Below are positions 51,501 through 61,478 of a stretch of 64,000 nucleotides of DNA, one piece after another. A model generated the notes under the pieces. It ran no database searches, had not been told where the DNA came from, and saw only the letters and a program-made list of their open reading frames with translations. The position numbers and the translations under genes were made by a program. Positions within the stretch are counted from its first letter, which is position 1, and each line of letters opens with the position of its first letter. Source of the DNA: Strigops habroptila (lineage: Eukaryota > Chordata > Aves > Psittaciformes > Psittacidae); the NCBI RefSeq assembly GCF_004027225.2, contig NC_044282.2:63353725-63417724 (forward strand), read 5' to 3'.

Positions 51501-51991
51501 TGTGAGTAGGGTCAGATTAAGGCTCCGCTATTTTTGGTGTAAAGCACCAAAGTGGTTTCAGTACCCACCTAGCATTATGACGATGGATGAAATAGTTTCT
51601 TTACCCCTGGTACCCTGTGTTTCTTGGGAACTGATCAGAGAAAGCTTTCTTTTTTCCCCCATGTTTTAGAGATTTTTCCTTAGAGACAATAGCTTAATTT
51701 TCATTATTTCCTCCTAGCCTAGAGGCTCCTGTACAGTCACTTAGTTGTACCTTACTACTATTGTAAGTCCATAGCACGTACCCTTTGCCCCCCTATTCTC
51801 TTCTGATGCTTCTTGAGGCAGGGAAGGGATGAAGGGAAGGATTTCTGGCCTTAGCCTTGGTGGCCTCCTGACCAGTGCTCTGTTCTGTATCTCTAGCTAC
51901 CTCCACTCCTGTGATCCCCCAATCATCCATGGTAACCTGACCTGTGACACTATCTTCATTCAGCACAACGGACTGATCAAAATTGGGTCAG
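33577..51991 (+). CDS. NRBP1: NRBP1, adaptor pseudokinase, N-terminal 219 residues (gene runs off the window)
   Basis: Coding exons are 33577-33783 (exon begins at 33561), 49242-49364, 49749-49850, 49945-50034, 50545-50585 and 51897-51991. All have GT/AG borders and joining phases. The protein starts [17 protein letters not shown], has an acidic run at residues 41-54, then the kinase-like fold: [16 protein letters not shown] (N-lobe), [19 protein letters not shown] (hinge), and [14 protein letters not shown] at about 197-210. The HRD aspartate position is occupied by HGN, and no DFG follows before the visible end at KIGS, matching the catalytically dead NRBP family. NRBP1 (535 aa in human) is a cytoplasmic scaffold that binds BC-box/Elongin ubiquitin-ligase components and other partners. 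About 59% of the protein, from the V-A-P-D segment on, lies beyond 51991 and was not found up to 64000. Intron 2 is 15.5 kb, and the intron after 51991 is over 12 kb. Confidence 0.95.
36200..36830. promoter_or_regulatory. Second, orphan CpG island inside NRBP1 intron 2
   Basis: About 630 bases of high GC and dense CpG are isolated in an AT-rich intron. Visible elements are a GC box GGGGCGGGGC at 36396-36405, a CCAAT box at 36432-36436, a TTACATCA CRE-like site just after it, and an E-box CACGTG at 36673-36678. A donor-like GAG|GTAACA lies near 36810. This looks like an alternative promoter or the start of an unannotated transcript. The long open frames here are what GC-rich sequence gives by chance. 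Confidence 0.6.
36966..37680 (+). mobile_element. CR1 retrotransposon, left arm of a near-identical inverted pair
   Basis: A plus-oriented CR1 3' region runs from CCAGGCACAAGTCTAACCTG to a degraded tail at about 37680. Positions x here pair with 84529 minus x on the opposite strand. From about 36974 to 37562 the two copies appear identical except for one base near 37010. Beyond 37562 they differ repeatedly. Confidence 0.85.
39034..39330 (+). mobile_element. Internally deleted CR1 fragment
   Basis: The first part encodes the C-terminal CR1 reverse-transcriptase region in the plus frame (for example [20 protein letters not shown]). After about 39255 it jumps straight to the 3' tail (GGTTGGAACAGGATGAGCTT ... 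GTGATTCTGATTC). Several hundred bases of normal 3'UTR are absent. Confidence 0.82.
39861..39935 (+). repeat. 23-base minisatellite, 3.2 copies
   Basis: Perfect units start at 39861, 39884 and 39907, followed by a partial fourth (GGAAGA). Each unit opens GGAAGGAAACTTGCTGAGAT and closes AGT. Confidence 0.9.
41094..41590 (-). mobile_element. CR1 copy with 3'UTR joined to reverse-transcriptase sequence
   Basis: The plus strand starts GATCACAGAATCACGGAATG, a reversed tail, and continues as CR1 3'UTR to about 41372. It then switches to sequence encoding a CR1 reverse-transcriptase block on the minus strand ([14 protein letters not shown], then DVIYLDL). Either one copy lost the middle or two fragments are fused. 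Confidence 0.82.
42642..43219 (+). mobile_element. Solo ERVL-like LTR in NRBP1 intron 2
   Basis: It opens TGAGCTGGTTTTGGCAGGGA and closes GGGGTTAAACCATGACA, giving TG...CA ends over 578 bases. The flanks GGCTC and GGTTC differ at one of five bases, consistent with an aged 5-base target-site duplication. A TATAAA box is at 42911-42916. No internal retroviral sequence is present. It is in the sense direction of NRBP1. Confidence 0.85.
45375..45475 (+). mobile_element. Short CR1 3' tail
   Basis: It contains GATGATCTTAAGGTCCTTTC followed by CAACCCTAACCATTCTATGATTT, the typical CR1 3' terminus. About 100 bases remain. Confidence 0.75.
46361..46430. repeat. TG/TA alternating tract with a near-perfect inverted repeat
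   Basis: (GT)n and (TA)n blocks alternate. The stretch 46381-46422 reads TATATGTGTGTG outward on both strands, so it could extrude as a hairpin. Confidence 0.8.
46857..47712 (-). mobile_element. CR1 retrotransposon, right arm of a near-identical inverted pair
   Basis: A reversed CR1 starts at AGAACAGAATAGTTCAGCTG. It matches the 37-kb copy in inverted orientation over about 46967-47556. It extends about 150 bases further 5' than the left arm, into reverse-transcriptase C-terminal sequence, so it is the more complete copy. Confidence 0.85.
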
Positions 51992-54900
51992 GTAAGGCTT
52001 GCTGGAGTGACCCTTCCCTGTGAGACAAACTGCTCAAACAGAAAAAGACATCTAATCCTTTCAGTGTTACTTGACACGATAGGCATGTATGTACACATGT
52101 TGCTCCACATCTGCATCAGTTGTGCCAGGGATTGGTAGTAAAATTCACTTTCGGTTGGGCCACCTTCAGGTGTAGGAAGGACTGATACTGAATACTGTTT
52201 CTTCTGGTAGCCCCTTTCTCAGTTTTTGATCTCAAGGGACTGACCTGAGACATGGTGCTGAAACTTGCAAGTTTTGTATGCAGAAAAACTGCTCTGCAGT
52301 CTTTTTCATGTTAATACACCCAGAGTTCTCTTCCCAGTGTTGTGAAGCTTTGCGGAGCTGTCTGGAGAGCTGTCCACTGATGCCACATGAGTACTTCTTG
52401 TAGCAAACACAATCAAGCTCATAGGTTCTGGCTGCAGCAAGCTGCATGTCTTGGCATCCTCATCCAGCATCCCTCACTTTGGCCTGGACTTCAGGATGCT
52501 AATTTGTCTTGGGCCTGTTTGGCAAAAACGTGCTCTGTTCAGGCAGCCACCCAGTGTTAAAGTGTTTTATTTCATAAGTAAGAAGTGATTTTTCTGGCAG
52601 TGTATTCTTGCATACTAGTGTTTTTTCACCTTTGCTGTTCCTATGTCTCTAAGTCTGTCTGCAGTAACGATGCATTATGTTGTACTTTGACATAACCTTC
52701 CAAGTGGCAGTTCATTATCTGTTGTCCAACTTCTGCAAGTATTCTCAAACCTAAGGAGTGTGGACTTGCTGTCCTGTAGGCTTTTGTCTGTGTGTATTCT
52801 TGGTTTGTTGTTGACCATGTACAGGAGAGAACGCTCAGCTTCGCCTGTCATCTAAAAATAGCCTCTCTTCATAAACTGCAGACATCTGGCTTTTCTTTTC
52901 ATCAAAGAACTCTTGTGCTGTCTCTTTGTTCCAGAATTGGGGTCTCTCTTCTCTTTAACAAACCTCTGATACATGCTTGTATGCAGGGAGACTGGGTCAG
53001 GGCAGAAGGAACACTCAGTTCTCTATCTGCTGGTAGATTTGATGACTTGCTCTTCACACAGGCTGACGTCATCACGGGATTTGCTTTATCATCTTTCTCT
53101 GACTTTGTCCAGGTGGGAGAAATTTCCAAGAGCGATGTAAATCCAATACCTGTATGTTGGCAAGCACAACTGGCTCCCTGGCATTCAATTCAGGCCACTT
53201 AAGGGAAGATGATTGTAGACTTGAGTTTGTAAGAGATTATTCTCTTCCTAGTTTAGCTTAAAAGTGTTATACAGCTGCAATCTTTCTGGTTGGTAGCCAG
53301 CACTTTGTAGAAACAAAGAGCTTGAAGCTGGTGTCTAGAGCTCTGGCTTTTTACCAAAAAGACGTTCTGCAGATCAGCAAATGTAACATTCTCAAGAGCA
53401 TTCAGGCTCCCAGCAATGCCATTCAGAGGTTATCTAGAAGAATGTTGGCTCTTTGAGCGTGGGTTGTAGTTGCCTCAACAGACTTACACCTTTGTGTGTT
53501 CCCTCCAATTCCATAGAGCTTTGCTTCTGTTAGGCATGGTGGGAGAGACAGAGGCAGTTAGACTGAAGTGTTTTTTCAAAGACTAATGGGTAGCTGTGTG
53601 CTATAACAACTGTATCCTCAGCAAGGAGAGGACATATGCTGAGAGCGTGCCTGTGCAGGAGGAGTGCTTAACTGCAGTTGTTCCTGAGCAAACTCTCTTC
53701 TACTCCACAGCTATAGGCTGCCTTGCTCGCTTTGTGTTCAGAAGTGAAGTGATTTTTCTGGGAGATACTGGTCCTTAAATAAAAAAGGAAGTGAGCACGA
53801 GTGGACTTGTAGTCAGAAGAAGAGTCCTGTGGATGTGAAAACAATGGTTCCAGTGCAGGCCGGAATTAAAGTTGCCAATGTTGCAGAATGTATTCTTACT
53901 CCTGTAGTGCCCACCCAACTAGAAAAGTCAAAACTGTGTCACCAGAACTGCTGGCTGTTATTTGAGCGTGAGATTTTCTAGTACTGCTGACTGCAGTAGC
54001 CTGACAGGCTATTCTCATGTTCGGGCCCTAGAGCAGTAGTTGCTTTGGGGTCACTGACAATGTTAGGCCCATGTTTATTACTTCATGTAGTTATTTCTTA
54101 CAACTGGCTGGTATCTGAAAACTTTCCTGTGTTTACTTCAAAGTGTGGCGGTAATTCTCATGGATTTAAGGGGAACAATGATTCAGTGCACTGTGATCTG
54201 CTCCTTGATACTGTCTCTGTCCCCAGCACCATTCTGGGGTATGATCCTGAAAGCTCCTCTTTCCTCTACTTTGAGCAAAGAGAATACTTGCTGAATGTGC
54301 AGCAAAATCTGGGGAAAGGAAGCTGCTAGTGTTCTGCAAAACATCCTTCTGTCTGCTAGGTGAGGAAGTGCTAGACAGGTGTTGCCTGTGACTTGTTTCA
54401 CATCAGAAATGGCTGGTACTTGTTCCTGTTACACCTGCTTAGGTGTGGGAGCAGCTCTTTTGCCTATCGCTCCTTACTGGTACTTCAGATTGCAGAAGCA
54501 CATGCGCTAGCAGGACTGACCACTGTTTTCTTGTTCTGCATGTAATTCTGGATCAGTCTCTTTTGTTTCTAGAGTCATCTGTGCACTGCAGGGTAGAAAA
54601 GAGATTAGTACCAGGGTGTTGCTGTTACTGTTGCACTGAGTTTTGGAAGGAGGGATGAAATCTTTATATGCTGGGGGTCATCTGTGGAAGAAAAAGGGAG
54701 TGGGAAAGAGGGAGGATTTCTCATACTGCTTGAATGCAAAAGACATCCATAATCCATTAATTTACTAACTTTTTTCTTTTAATGCCATAAAATGCAGGGT
54801 TAGTAGATTTGAGGATCAAGTGAGTGGTGAGCTTTGTAGGATTTGTGATGAGGGCAAGAAAAATGCCTACTTACAGTTTAAGAACTGCTGTTCCCAGAGT

Positions 54901-56077
54901 TTGGAATGTTCCAGGTGCTTTCTGGAGTTGTGGTCAGATGAAAACATTCCTTGTGAGAGGTCCAAGTTGTTTTCTGTATACTCTTCCACAGGATCCACAT
55001 GCCAACACCATGTTGCATCTGTGCATATCTGTATTGTCTAACAAGTGGGCCTGCGAAGGCAGCATTTGCAAGGTGTTTTACTGTTACAGTGCAAAGGTAC
55101 TCTTGAGTGTGAAGAACAGTGTGTTCAGACAGGGTGTTTGATGCTGTTGCTTGCTTGTTAGGTAATGTTGGGAGATGTTTCTTGTAATGCTTATTGGGAG
55201 TGTAAGAACCAGTCACAAATGGAAAGAGGTGATGGTGTTGAATTAAAATCCTTTTGGGCAGCTCTTGGAGTGCCCCAGCAGAACTGAAGCCTCAAATTGG
55301 AGTGTCTTGTAACGTCTTCTGGTGCCCCTGAGACATGGCAATGTACTACCAGGTGCCAAGTGAGACTTCCAGTAGAGCACAGGAGGACACTCAGTGTTGT
55401 GCTAGTATATTTGCAAATAGTGCCTCTAGGCACTTGGCTGAGGTATGTGCTTTCCTGCCTTCAACATACCAGATCTCTAAGGTTCATTATATATTTAATT
55501 GCATTCAGTCCAGAGTCTCCTTTCAGTTCCAGGCCAAGGTGCCAGGAGACTTGAGTCTTACTTGGTCTTAACTCTGCTATTAAATTATGTGGCCATGTAT
55601 GTAAGTATGGGTTCTGCTGCCAAGATCCATACTGGGATGCAGAGAAAGGTAGTTGTCTGCAGAAGGAGATGCTTAGTGACTGTAGAGCACTCACAGAAAA
55701 AAAAACAGAATTTCCAGCTGCTTAACCTCAGAGTTGGCTGTAATCTTCTACTTGGTCAGAGGTGTCTTGTCTCCCTCACCCAGTCTGGTTCTCAATTAAG
55801 AAACACTTGTATTTTTTAGATAAATTTATTTTAAAAAGGTGGCTGGAGGCATGGCCAGATTCTCAGTCTTGTCCGTGTTTTGCTGTGATTCTGACCTAGC
55901 TGTCTCTATCGATGTTAAGTGCTTGCTGTTTCATCAACTCATTGACTTCTATCTCGTTTTACTTCCCGCTTACGGGCTGCTCTGTTTCCAACAGTCTTTC
56001 ATAGGATATTTGCTAATGGTGAGCAAACTTCTCCGCTCCTGTGATGTGACTATCACTATATATGTAATGTCATTATT

Positions 56078-56148
56078 TGTGTGTGTATATATATATTTTT
56101 ATATATATATGTGTGTGTGTATCTGTATTTGTAACACACACAAACATA
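56078..56148. repeat. TG/TA alternating tract
   Basis: GTGTGTGTATATATATAT is followed by TTTTATATATATATGTGTGT and, after a short gap, ACACACACAAAC. The blocks can fold back on one another. Confidence 0.8.
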
Positions 56149-59100
56149 TGCACTCTCTCTAAATTATTTATGCAGTGTTCCCTTGCTGTAAGGCAGCTGG
56201 TATGTAAAACTCTATAGCTTAGATGCATCCTACTTTGAGACCCTGCATTCTGTGTTGGGATACAAACTCTTCCTCATGCTCCCAGCCACAGCCTTACAGA
56301 GAGGGAGCACTGCCCTTTGTGAAGTCTCCTGGTTGTTAGTTCTCTTCCTCTCCTTGTTCTTAGAGTGTGCTAGCCCATGGACTCTAGTGCATGTTGGCTT
56401 CCGCATGTCAAGCCAAGTGGATGCATTGCTCTGAGCTCTTTCCAGCTGAACTTTCCACATACATTAGGCTCTTTCCTGCTACTGCTCTGCTAGACTTGGC
56501 TGGGCACCAAACCTGGACTAGCCTTTGCTTTGTGCTTGGCTATCCAATTGCTTGCTTGTAGTTTTAACTCCTTAGATGTTTTGTTTTTAAGATGAATGTT
56601 TCGGTGAATGTGTCTGGCTCCTGGTGGCCAGAGAGACACCCTGTTCAAATGAGTCCCTGATTGTGAAGTAAGGTTTACTGTTTATATTTCCCCAGGCAAA
56701 GCTCTATTTTCAGAGAGACTTGTGCATATGAGGAGGGAATTGGGCTGGGGTGGGAAGTAGAGAAGGACTTGAGTGCTACAATTTGTAGCCCTAATAAATA
56801 GAATTCTTCATTTACATTTTAAAAAATTATTTATTTTTTGTCTTCAGAATTGTTTTTGATGGTTAGAGTTTCTTTCTACTGAGTTGGGAACCTACTAACT
56901 GTCAGCTGGAAGTGGTGGAAAAGAAAGGGCCTGTACAAACGGGCTCTGTGCCACCTTAGTGTTTGCAGGAGGAGGACGTGGTGTGCTGCTCTGCATCTCC
57001 AGCAGAGACTCAAAAAGCTAAATCTGGGATCTTGCGTAGCTTAGGGGGAAGGTGGTGTAGTCAGGGTCTGAGGCATTGGGAGGACATATTCCCTTGAGGA
57101 TAGCTTGTTTGCTGGAGTGCTGTGAGCTGGGCAGGTTGGGCTGTGACAGTCATGTTCAGCAGGCTGCTTTTGTGGCATGAAAGGGGCAAAGGGGCACACC
57201 AGCAGCAGACCAACTGGTCCAGGAACAAGCCCACAGGATGGGAACAGGACTGTGCCTGGGCTTCAGTGTGGTTTCAGTCATGCTGATGGCAAGAAGGCTT
57301 AAGACTAGCAAGCCATTTCTCAGAAATCAAGTTACCACTGCAAGAAGCAGAAGAGACCCTCATTCTAGCAAAGCAGGAAGGGCCTCAGGCAGTAGTCCCT
57401 GGGCCTAAGAAGATGCTGTGGTGTCTCACTTGTGTTGAAACAGCATCAGGTGGCCTTAAAATACTGAGCTTTCTTGGCTGGTTTCTTGAGAACTTGTTTT
57501 AACAGTGCTGTTGTATCATTGCACTGTTCATATGAGAGATGGAAATTGTTTAATCCTTAGATCCTGAACAGTGATTTGGGTTTGAAAACAGTAAACACAG
57601 GGCTCCTGTTTTGCTTGAGTGTTGACCTCAATATTGTGACATGTTTCATAACTAATCTCTATTTTAGTCGTTACTTCACTCTCTTGGATTTTGTTAACTG
57701 ATGTTTAAAGACTTGTCATGCTGGTTTTCACATCCTTAATAGACACCTGTGACACTTAGTAGGTCATTTAGAAACAAAATAGGGGTTACTAGGATTGCTT
57801 GGATCTGGCTTTGTTTGTTGTTTGTTTTTTTAGACTAAGGCAAGTGTGGTTTAGAGAAAAAATAATGGATCGTTGGAATGAGCAGACATAGAAAAATCTA
57901 TCATAAAAATGGGAAACTTTCACGCATGTTTGCATTCTTTTAGGAAGATTTAACATGAATTTATGTTGTTTAGCTTCTAGCCACTCAGTTATATGTGTAA
58001 AGTCAAGCACATCCTCTACCAAGCCAAACATTTCAGTTGCTTAGAAAGTTTGCAAAACTAGGGTAGACTTTCACAAGCAGGGGAAAAGGTTTGTCTCTGA
58101 CTGCAGGTGCTGCTGGGAATGAGATCTAACAGATGAATAGTTTTGAGTTGAGATTTCCCCCCCCCCTCCCCCTCAATGCTTCAGAAAGGCCAAAGTGGTA
58201 GCAGGTCACTTTTGTCTTCAAAAAAGGCTTTGTTTCACCTTGGTCTCTGCTGTCTTTGAGACTGCCAGTGGTGTAAAAGCCTGTCATAAAGTGAAGATTC
58301 TTCATGTTTGTACTGTTCTTGAGAAACTCTGTTGAACAAACAGTGGAATAACATGAGGTTAATTTCCAATTGTAATAAATTGTCAGGCATCTCATGATTT
58401 AGCTGCTGTTAAGATTACTAGAGTGGCAAAAATGGTTACCAGAGACCTGCCTTGATTTTTGTATATAAGCATGCACCTCAAGGCAGGAGGAGCAGTTATG
58501 GGTAAGTGACAATCAGTGGGCTTTTAATTGATGTGGCTAGGTTTTGAAATTTCAAATAGCACCTGACTGAATGTGTTATGATTTAGTGTGTGTTTGGGGG
58601 GAGGGTGGTGTTTTGTTGGGGGGTTTTAAGTCAGATTTAGTGGTTAGAATTGGTGTCTCTGGCCTCATTGCAAAGTTACCAAGCAGAATGCATACTTAAC
58701 AGATTTACTTCCTGCTATGGCATGAAGTCTCATTTTAATTTTGCAGAAGGCTTAAAAGCTGGCTCTTGCTTCATGTGCTTGCCTTCCTTGCTCAGGATGC
58801 CTTTGTGCTGCTGTGAGTCATCCCATTCATGAAAACACTAGCAAACAACTGTCTTCTAGACTGATTGTCATTTTCAGTTAAATAGGATCTTCTGAAAAGG
58901 TTTAAATTTCTCACTTTAGTGCTTCAGGTTATGAGAAGGTGCCTTTTCTGTGTCAGAATTATTCTTTTTGTGTTGCACTGAAGGCTCCTGCTGCTTCAGC
59001 TCTGATGGATTGTGGTTTTTCTCTGCCTTTATGTGGATTTCCAGGATGTGTCAGGGGACATGTCTTATTGTCATTCAGGTCTTCATTGACCCATTCTAGT

Positions 59101-59264
59101 ATTAGTATGGCAGTTGAATATGTCCACTCCTTTTGGGGTCCTTTGGTTGAAGGCATGTGGAACATTAGCATTTTAGAAGGCTCCTTCATGTTGGTTCTTG
59201 AAAGATCTCTTGAATATAAACTTAGCAAGTATTTACATCCCCATGTACGTGCTCAAGGTTAACC

Positions 59265-59862
59265 TTCTGGAAACCAACTCTGCAGATCAGGACATGGGGA
59301 TCCTGGAGGGGACAGCAAGCTGACCATGAGCCAGCAACACACCCTGGCAGCAAAGGTGGCCAACAGTATCTTAGGAAAGAGCGTTGCTGGTGGATTGAGG
59401 GAAGTGATCCTTTCTTTAGCACTGGTAATACCGCATCTGGAGTGCTGTGTCTAGGTCTGAGCTCCACAGTACAAGACAGACATGCACTTAATGGAGAGAG
59501 TCTTGCACAGGGCCACAAAGACAATTAAGGGACTGTAGCATCTGTCCATATGAGGAGAGGCTGAGAGAGCTGAAGCTGTTTGGCTTGGAGAGAAGGCTCA
59601 GGGGCGTCATCTCAATATTACAAATACCTCATGGGAGGGAATGAAGAGGCGGGAGCCAGTCTCTATAGTGCCCACTGACAGGACAAGAGGCAAGGGGCAC
59701 AAATTCATAGAATGATAGAATGGTTTGGGTTGGAAAGGACCTTAAGATTATCTAGTTCCAACCCCCCTGCCATGCCTGTTTTAGCTGACCCTGCTTGAGC
59801 AACGGGGGTGAGCTATATTCTCAAGAGGTCCCTTCCAACCTAGACACTTTTTGTGATTTAGG
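59265..59862 (+). mobile_element. CR1 retrotransposon interrupted by a second CR1 piece
   Basis: Plus-oriented CR1 sequence runs to about 59700 (GAGGAGAGGCTGAGAGAGCT and onward). It resumes at about 59781 with GAGGTCCCTTCCAACCTAGA and a degraded tail. The break holds the reversed fragment listed at 59704, and some of the outer 3'UTR is missing. Confidence 0.78.
59704..59780 (-). mobile_element. CR1 tail fragment embedded in another CR1
   Basis: TTCATAGAATGATAGAATGG and GGTTGGAAAGGACCTTAAGA form a reversed CR1 3' terminus of about 77 bases. It lies opposite in orientation to the element around it. Confidence 0.78.
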
Positions 59863-60861
59863 CCTTGAGGCATGTGGACCAAACAGTGTTTTCAGTCTAG
59901 TTTCTGCTTTCAGGGGATGAGCTTTTCTGTTTAAGTCTTCCAAGGCCATTTGCACAGCTTCACTTCAGCGTGTTGTGAATCAACAGTAATCAGACGTGAA
60001 GTTTGAAATTCAGAGAAGTTAAACTTGAAATACTCAAACTTGTGGGCCGTAATTGCATTTTAATCAAATATGCATTTTTACTGGTTCAATCCGAATTGCT
60101 GTTAAGAAAAGCTGCTTAAAACATAAAATAACTTTCACAGTCATGTTTCTGAGGGCTTTATCAGTGTATATCTTCTGGGAATAAAAGATTCCCCTAGAGT
60201 AGCTTGGTCCATAGCATTTCAGTGAATGTCTTTTTCTTGTTTTTTATGATTGCATGTAATTTTTGCACTGTGATGTGAGGCTACTGCAGATAATAATTGC
60301 CCTGCCATTTCAATTAAGAAAGAACTGAGTAAGAATGGCAGCCCTACTGCCCCTTCATCTTTCTGATATAAAAACTGTATTGCAGTCAGATGATGCAACC
60401 CAGCCAGGGGTTTGCCTGCTCTTTAGGACCTTTGTTCCTTTGGTTTATAACTTAGAACTTGGCTTTGTGTGCAGATTTCGAATCTCTCTATGCACTTTGT
60501 TCAGAATGAAGTTGTTTGTATCATGAACTCTTCCAGATAAAGTGCTAATCATCTGTTAAGTCCCTGCTTAAGACCCTGCATGCAGCCAGGATTGACAGGT
60601 ACTTGTAAGATAAATCCTCTTTATCTGTTCTTGTGTCTATGGTCTTCCATTTCCTGCTCTGCCTACTCCCACTTTCTGCTTCATGTAATGGATGTGGTCA
60701 AACATGTCAGTTTAAAACTTACAGTTTTTTATTTAAACATAAAAATACCACCCACTGCTTCACAAGAAGTCTGATGCAGGATGATCGTTTTCCTTCTTAC
60801 CATTCATTTATATGCCTTCATATATACACGAGTGAGCAATGTGCCCTTGTCACAAAGAAGG

Positions 60862-61478
60862 CTATTGATATCCTGGAATGCATAGGCAAAATATTGCCAG
60901 CAGCTCAAGGGAGGGGATCCTTCCCCTCTGCTCACCACTGCTGAGGCCACACCAGGAGTGCTGGGCTCCCCAGTGCAAGAGGGACATGGGCAGAATGGAG
61001 TGGGTCCAGTGAGGGGCCACCAAGGGAGGAGGGACCTTGCAAGAGATGCTGGAGGGACTGGAGCATCTCTGCTGTGGGGAAAGGCTGAGGGAGCTGGGAT
61101 GGCTCAGCCTGGAGCAGAGCAGGCTCTGGGGGATGGAATCCATGCCTGTAAATACTTCAAGGGAGGGTGCCAAGAGGATGGAGCCAGGCTCTTCTCAGTG
61201 GTGTCTAGTGACAGGACCAGAGACAACAGGCACAAACTGGACCACAGGAGGTTCCCTCTGAACACCATGAAATGGTTTTTCAGTGTGAGGGTGACACAGG
61301 CATAGGTTGCCCCATGAGGTGATGGAGTCTCCATCCTTGGAGCTCTTCGGAGGCTGCCTGGACATGGTCCTGGGAAATTGGCTCTGGATGTTCCTGCTGG
61401 AACAGGCAGGTTTGAACAAGATGACTTCCAGAGGACCCTTACAACCTGAACCATGCTGTGCTTTTATGATTCTATATT
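60862..61478 (+). mobile_element. CR1 retrotransposon in the NRBP1 intron
   Basis: A plus-oriented CR1 3' region of about 620 bases begins near GGCTATTGATATCCTGGAAT and ends CCATGCTGTGCTTTTATGATTCTAT. It is homologous to the 12.3-kb copy in inverted orientation. Confidence 0.85.

Noticed and set aside
54812-55041. A short Cys-rich frame (ELCRICDEGKK...) after an acceptor-like AG
   Set aside because: The cysteine spacing fits no zinc-finger family I recognise. It lies in the NRBP1 intron and has no partner exon, so chance is more likely.
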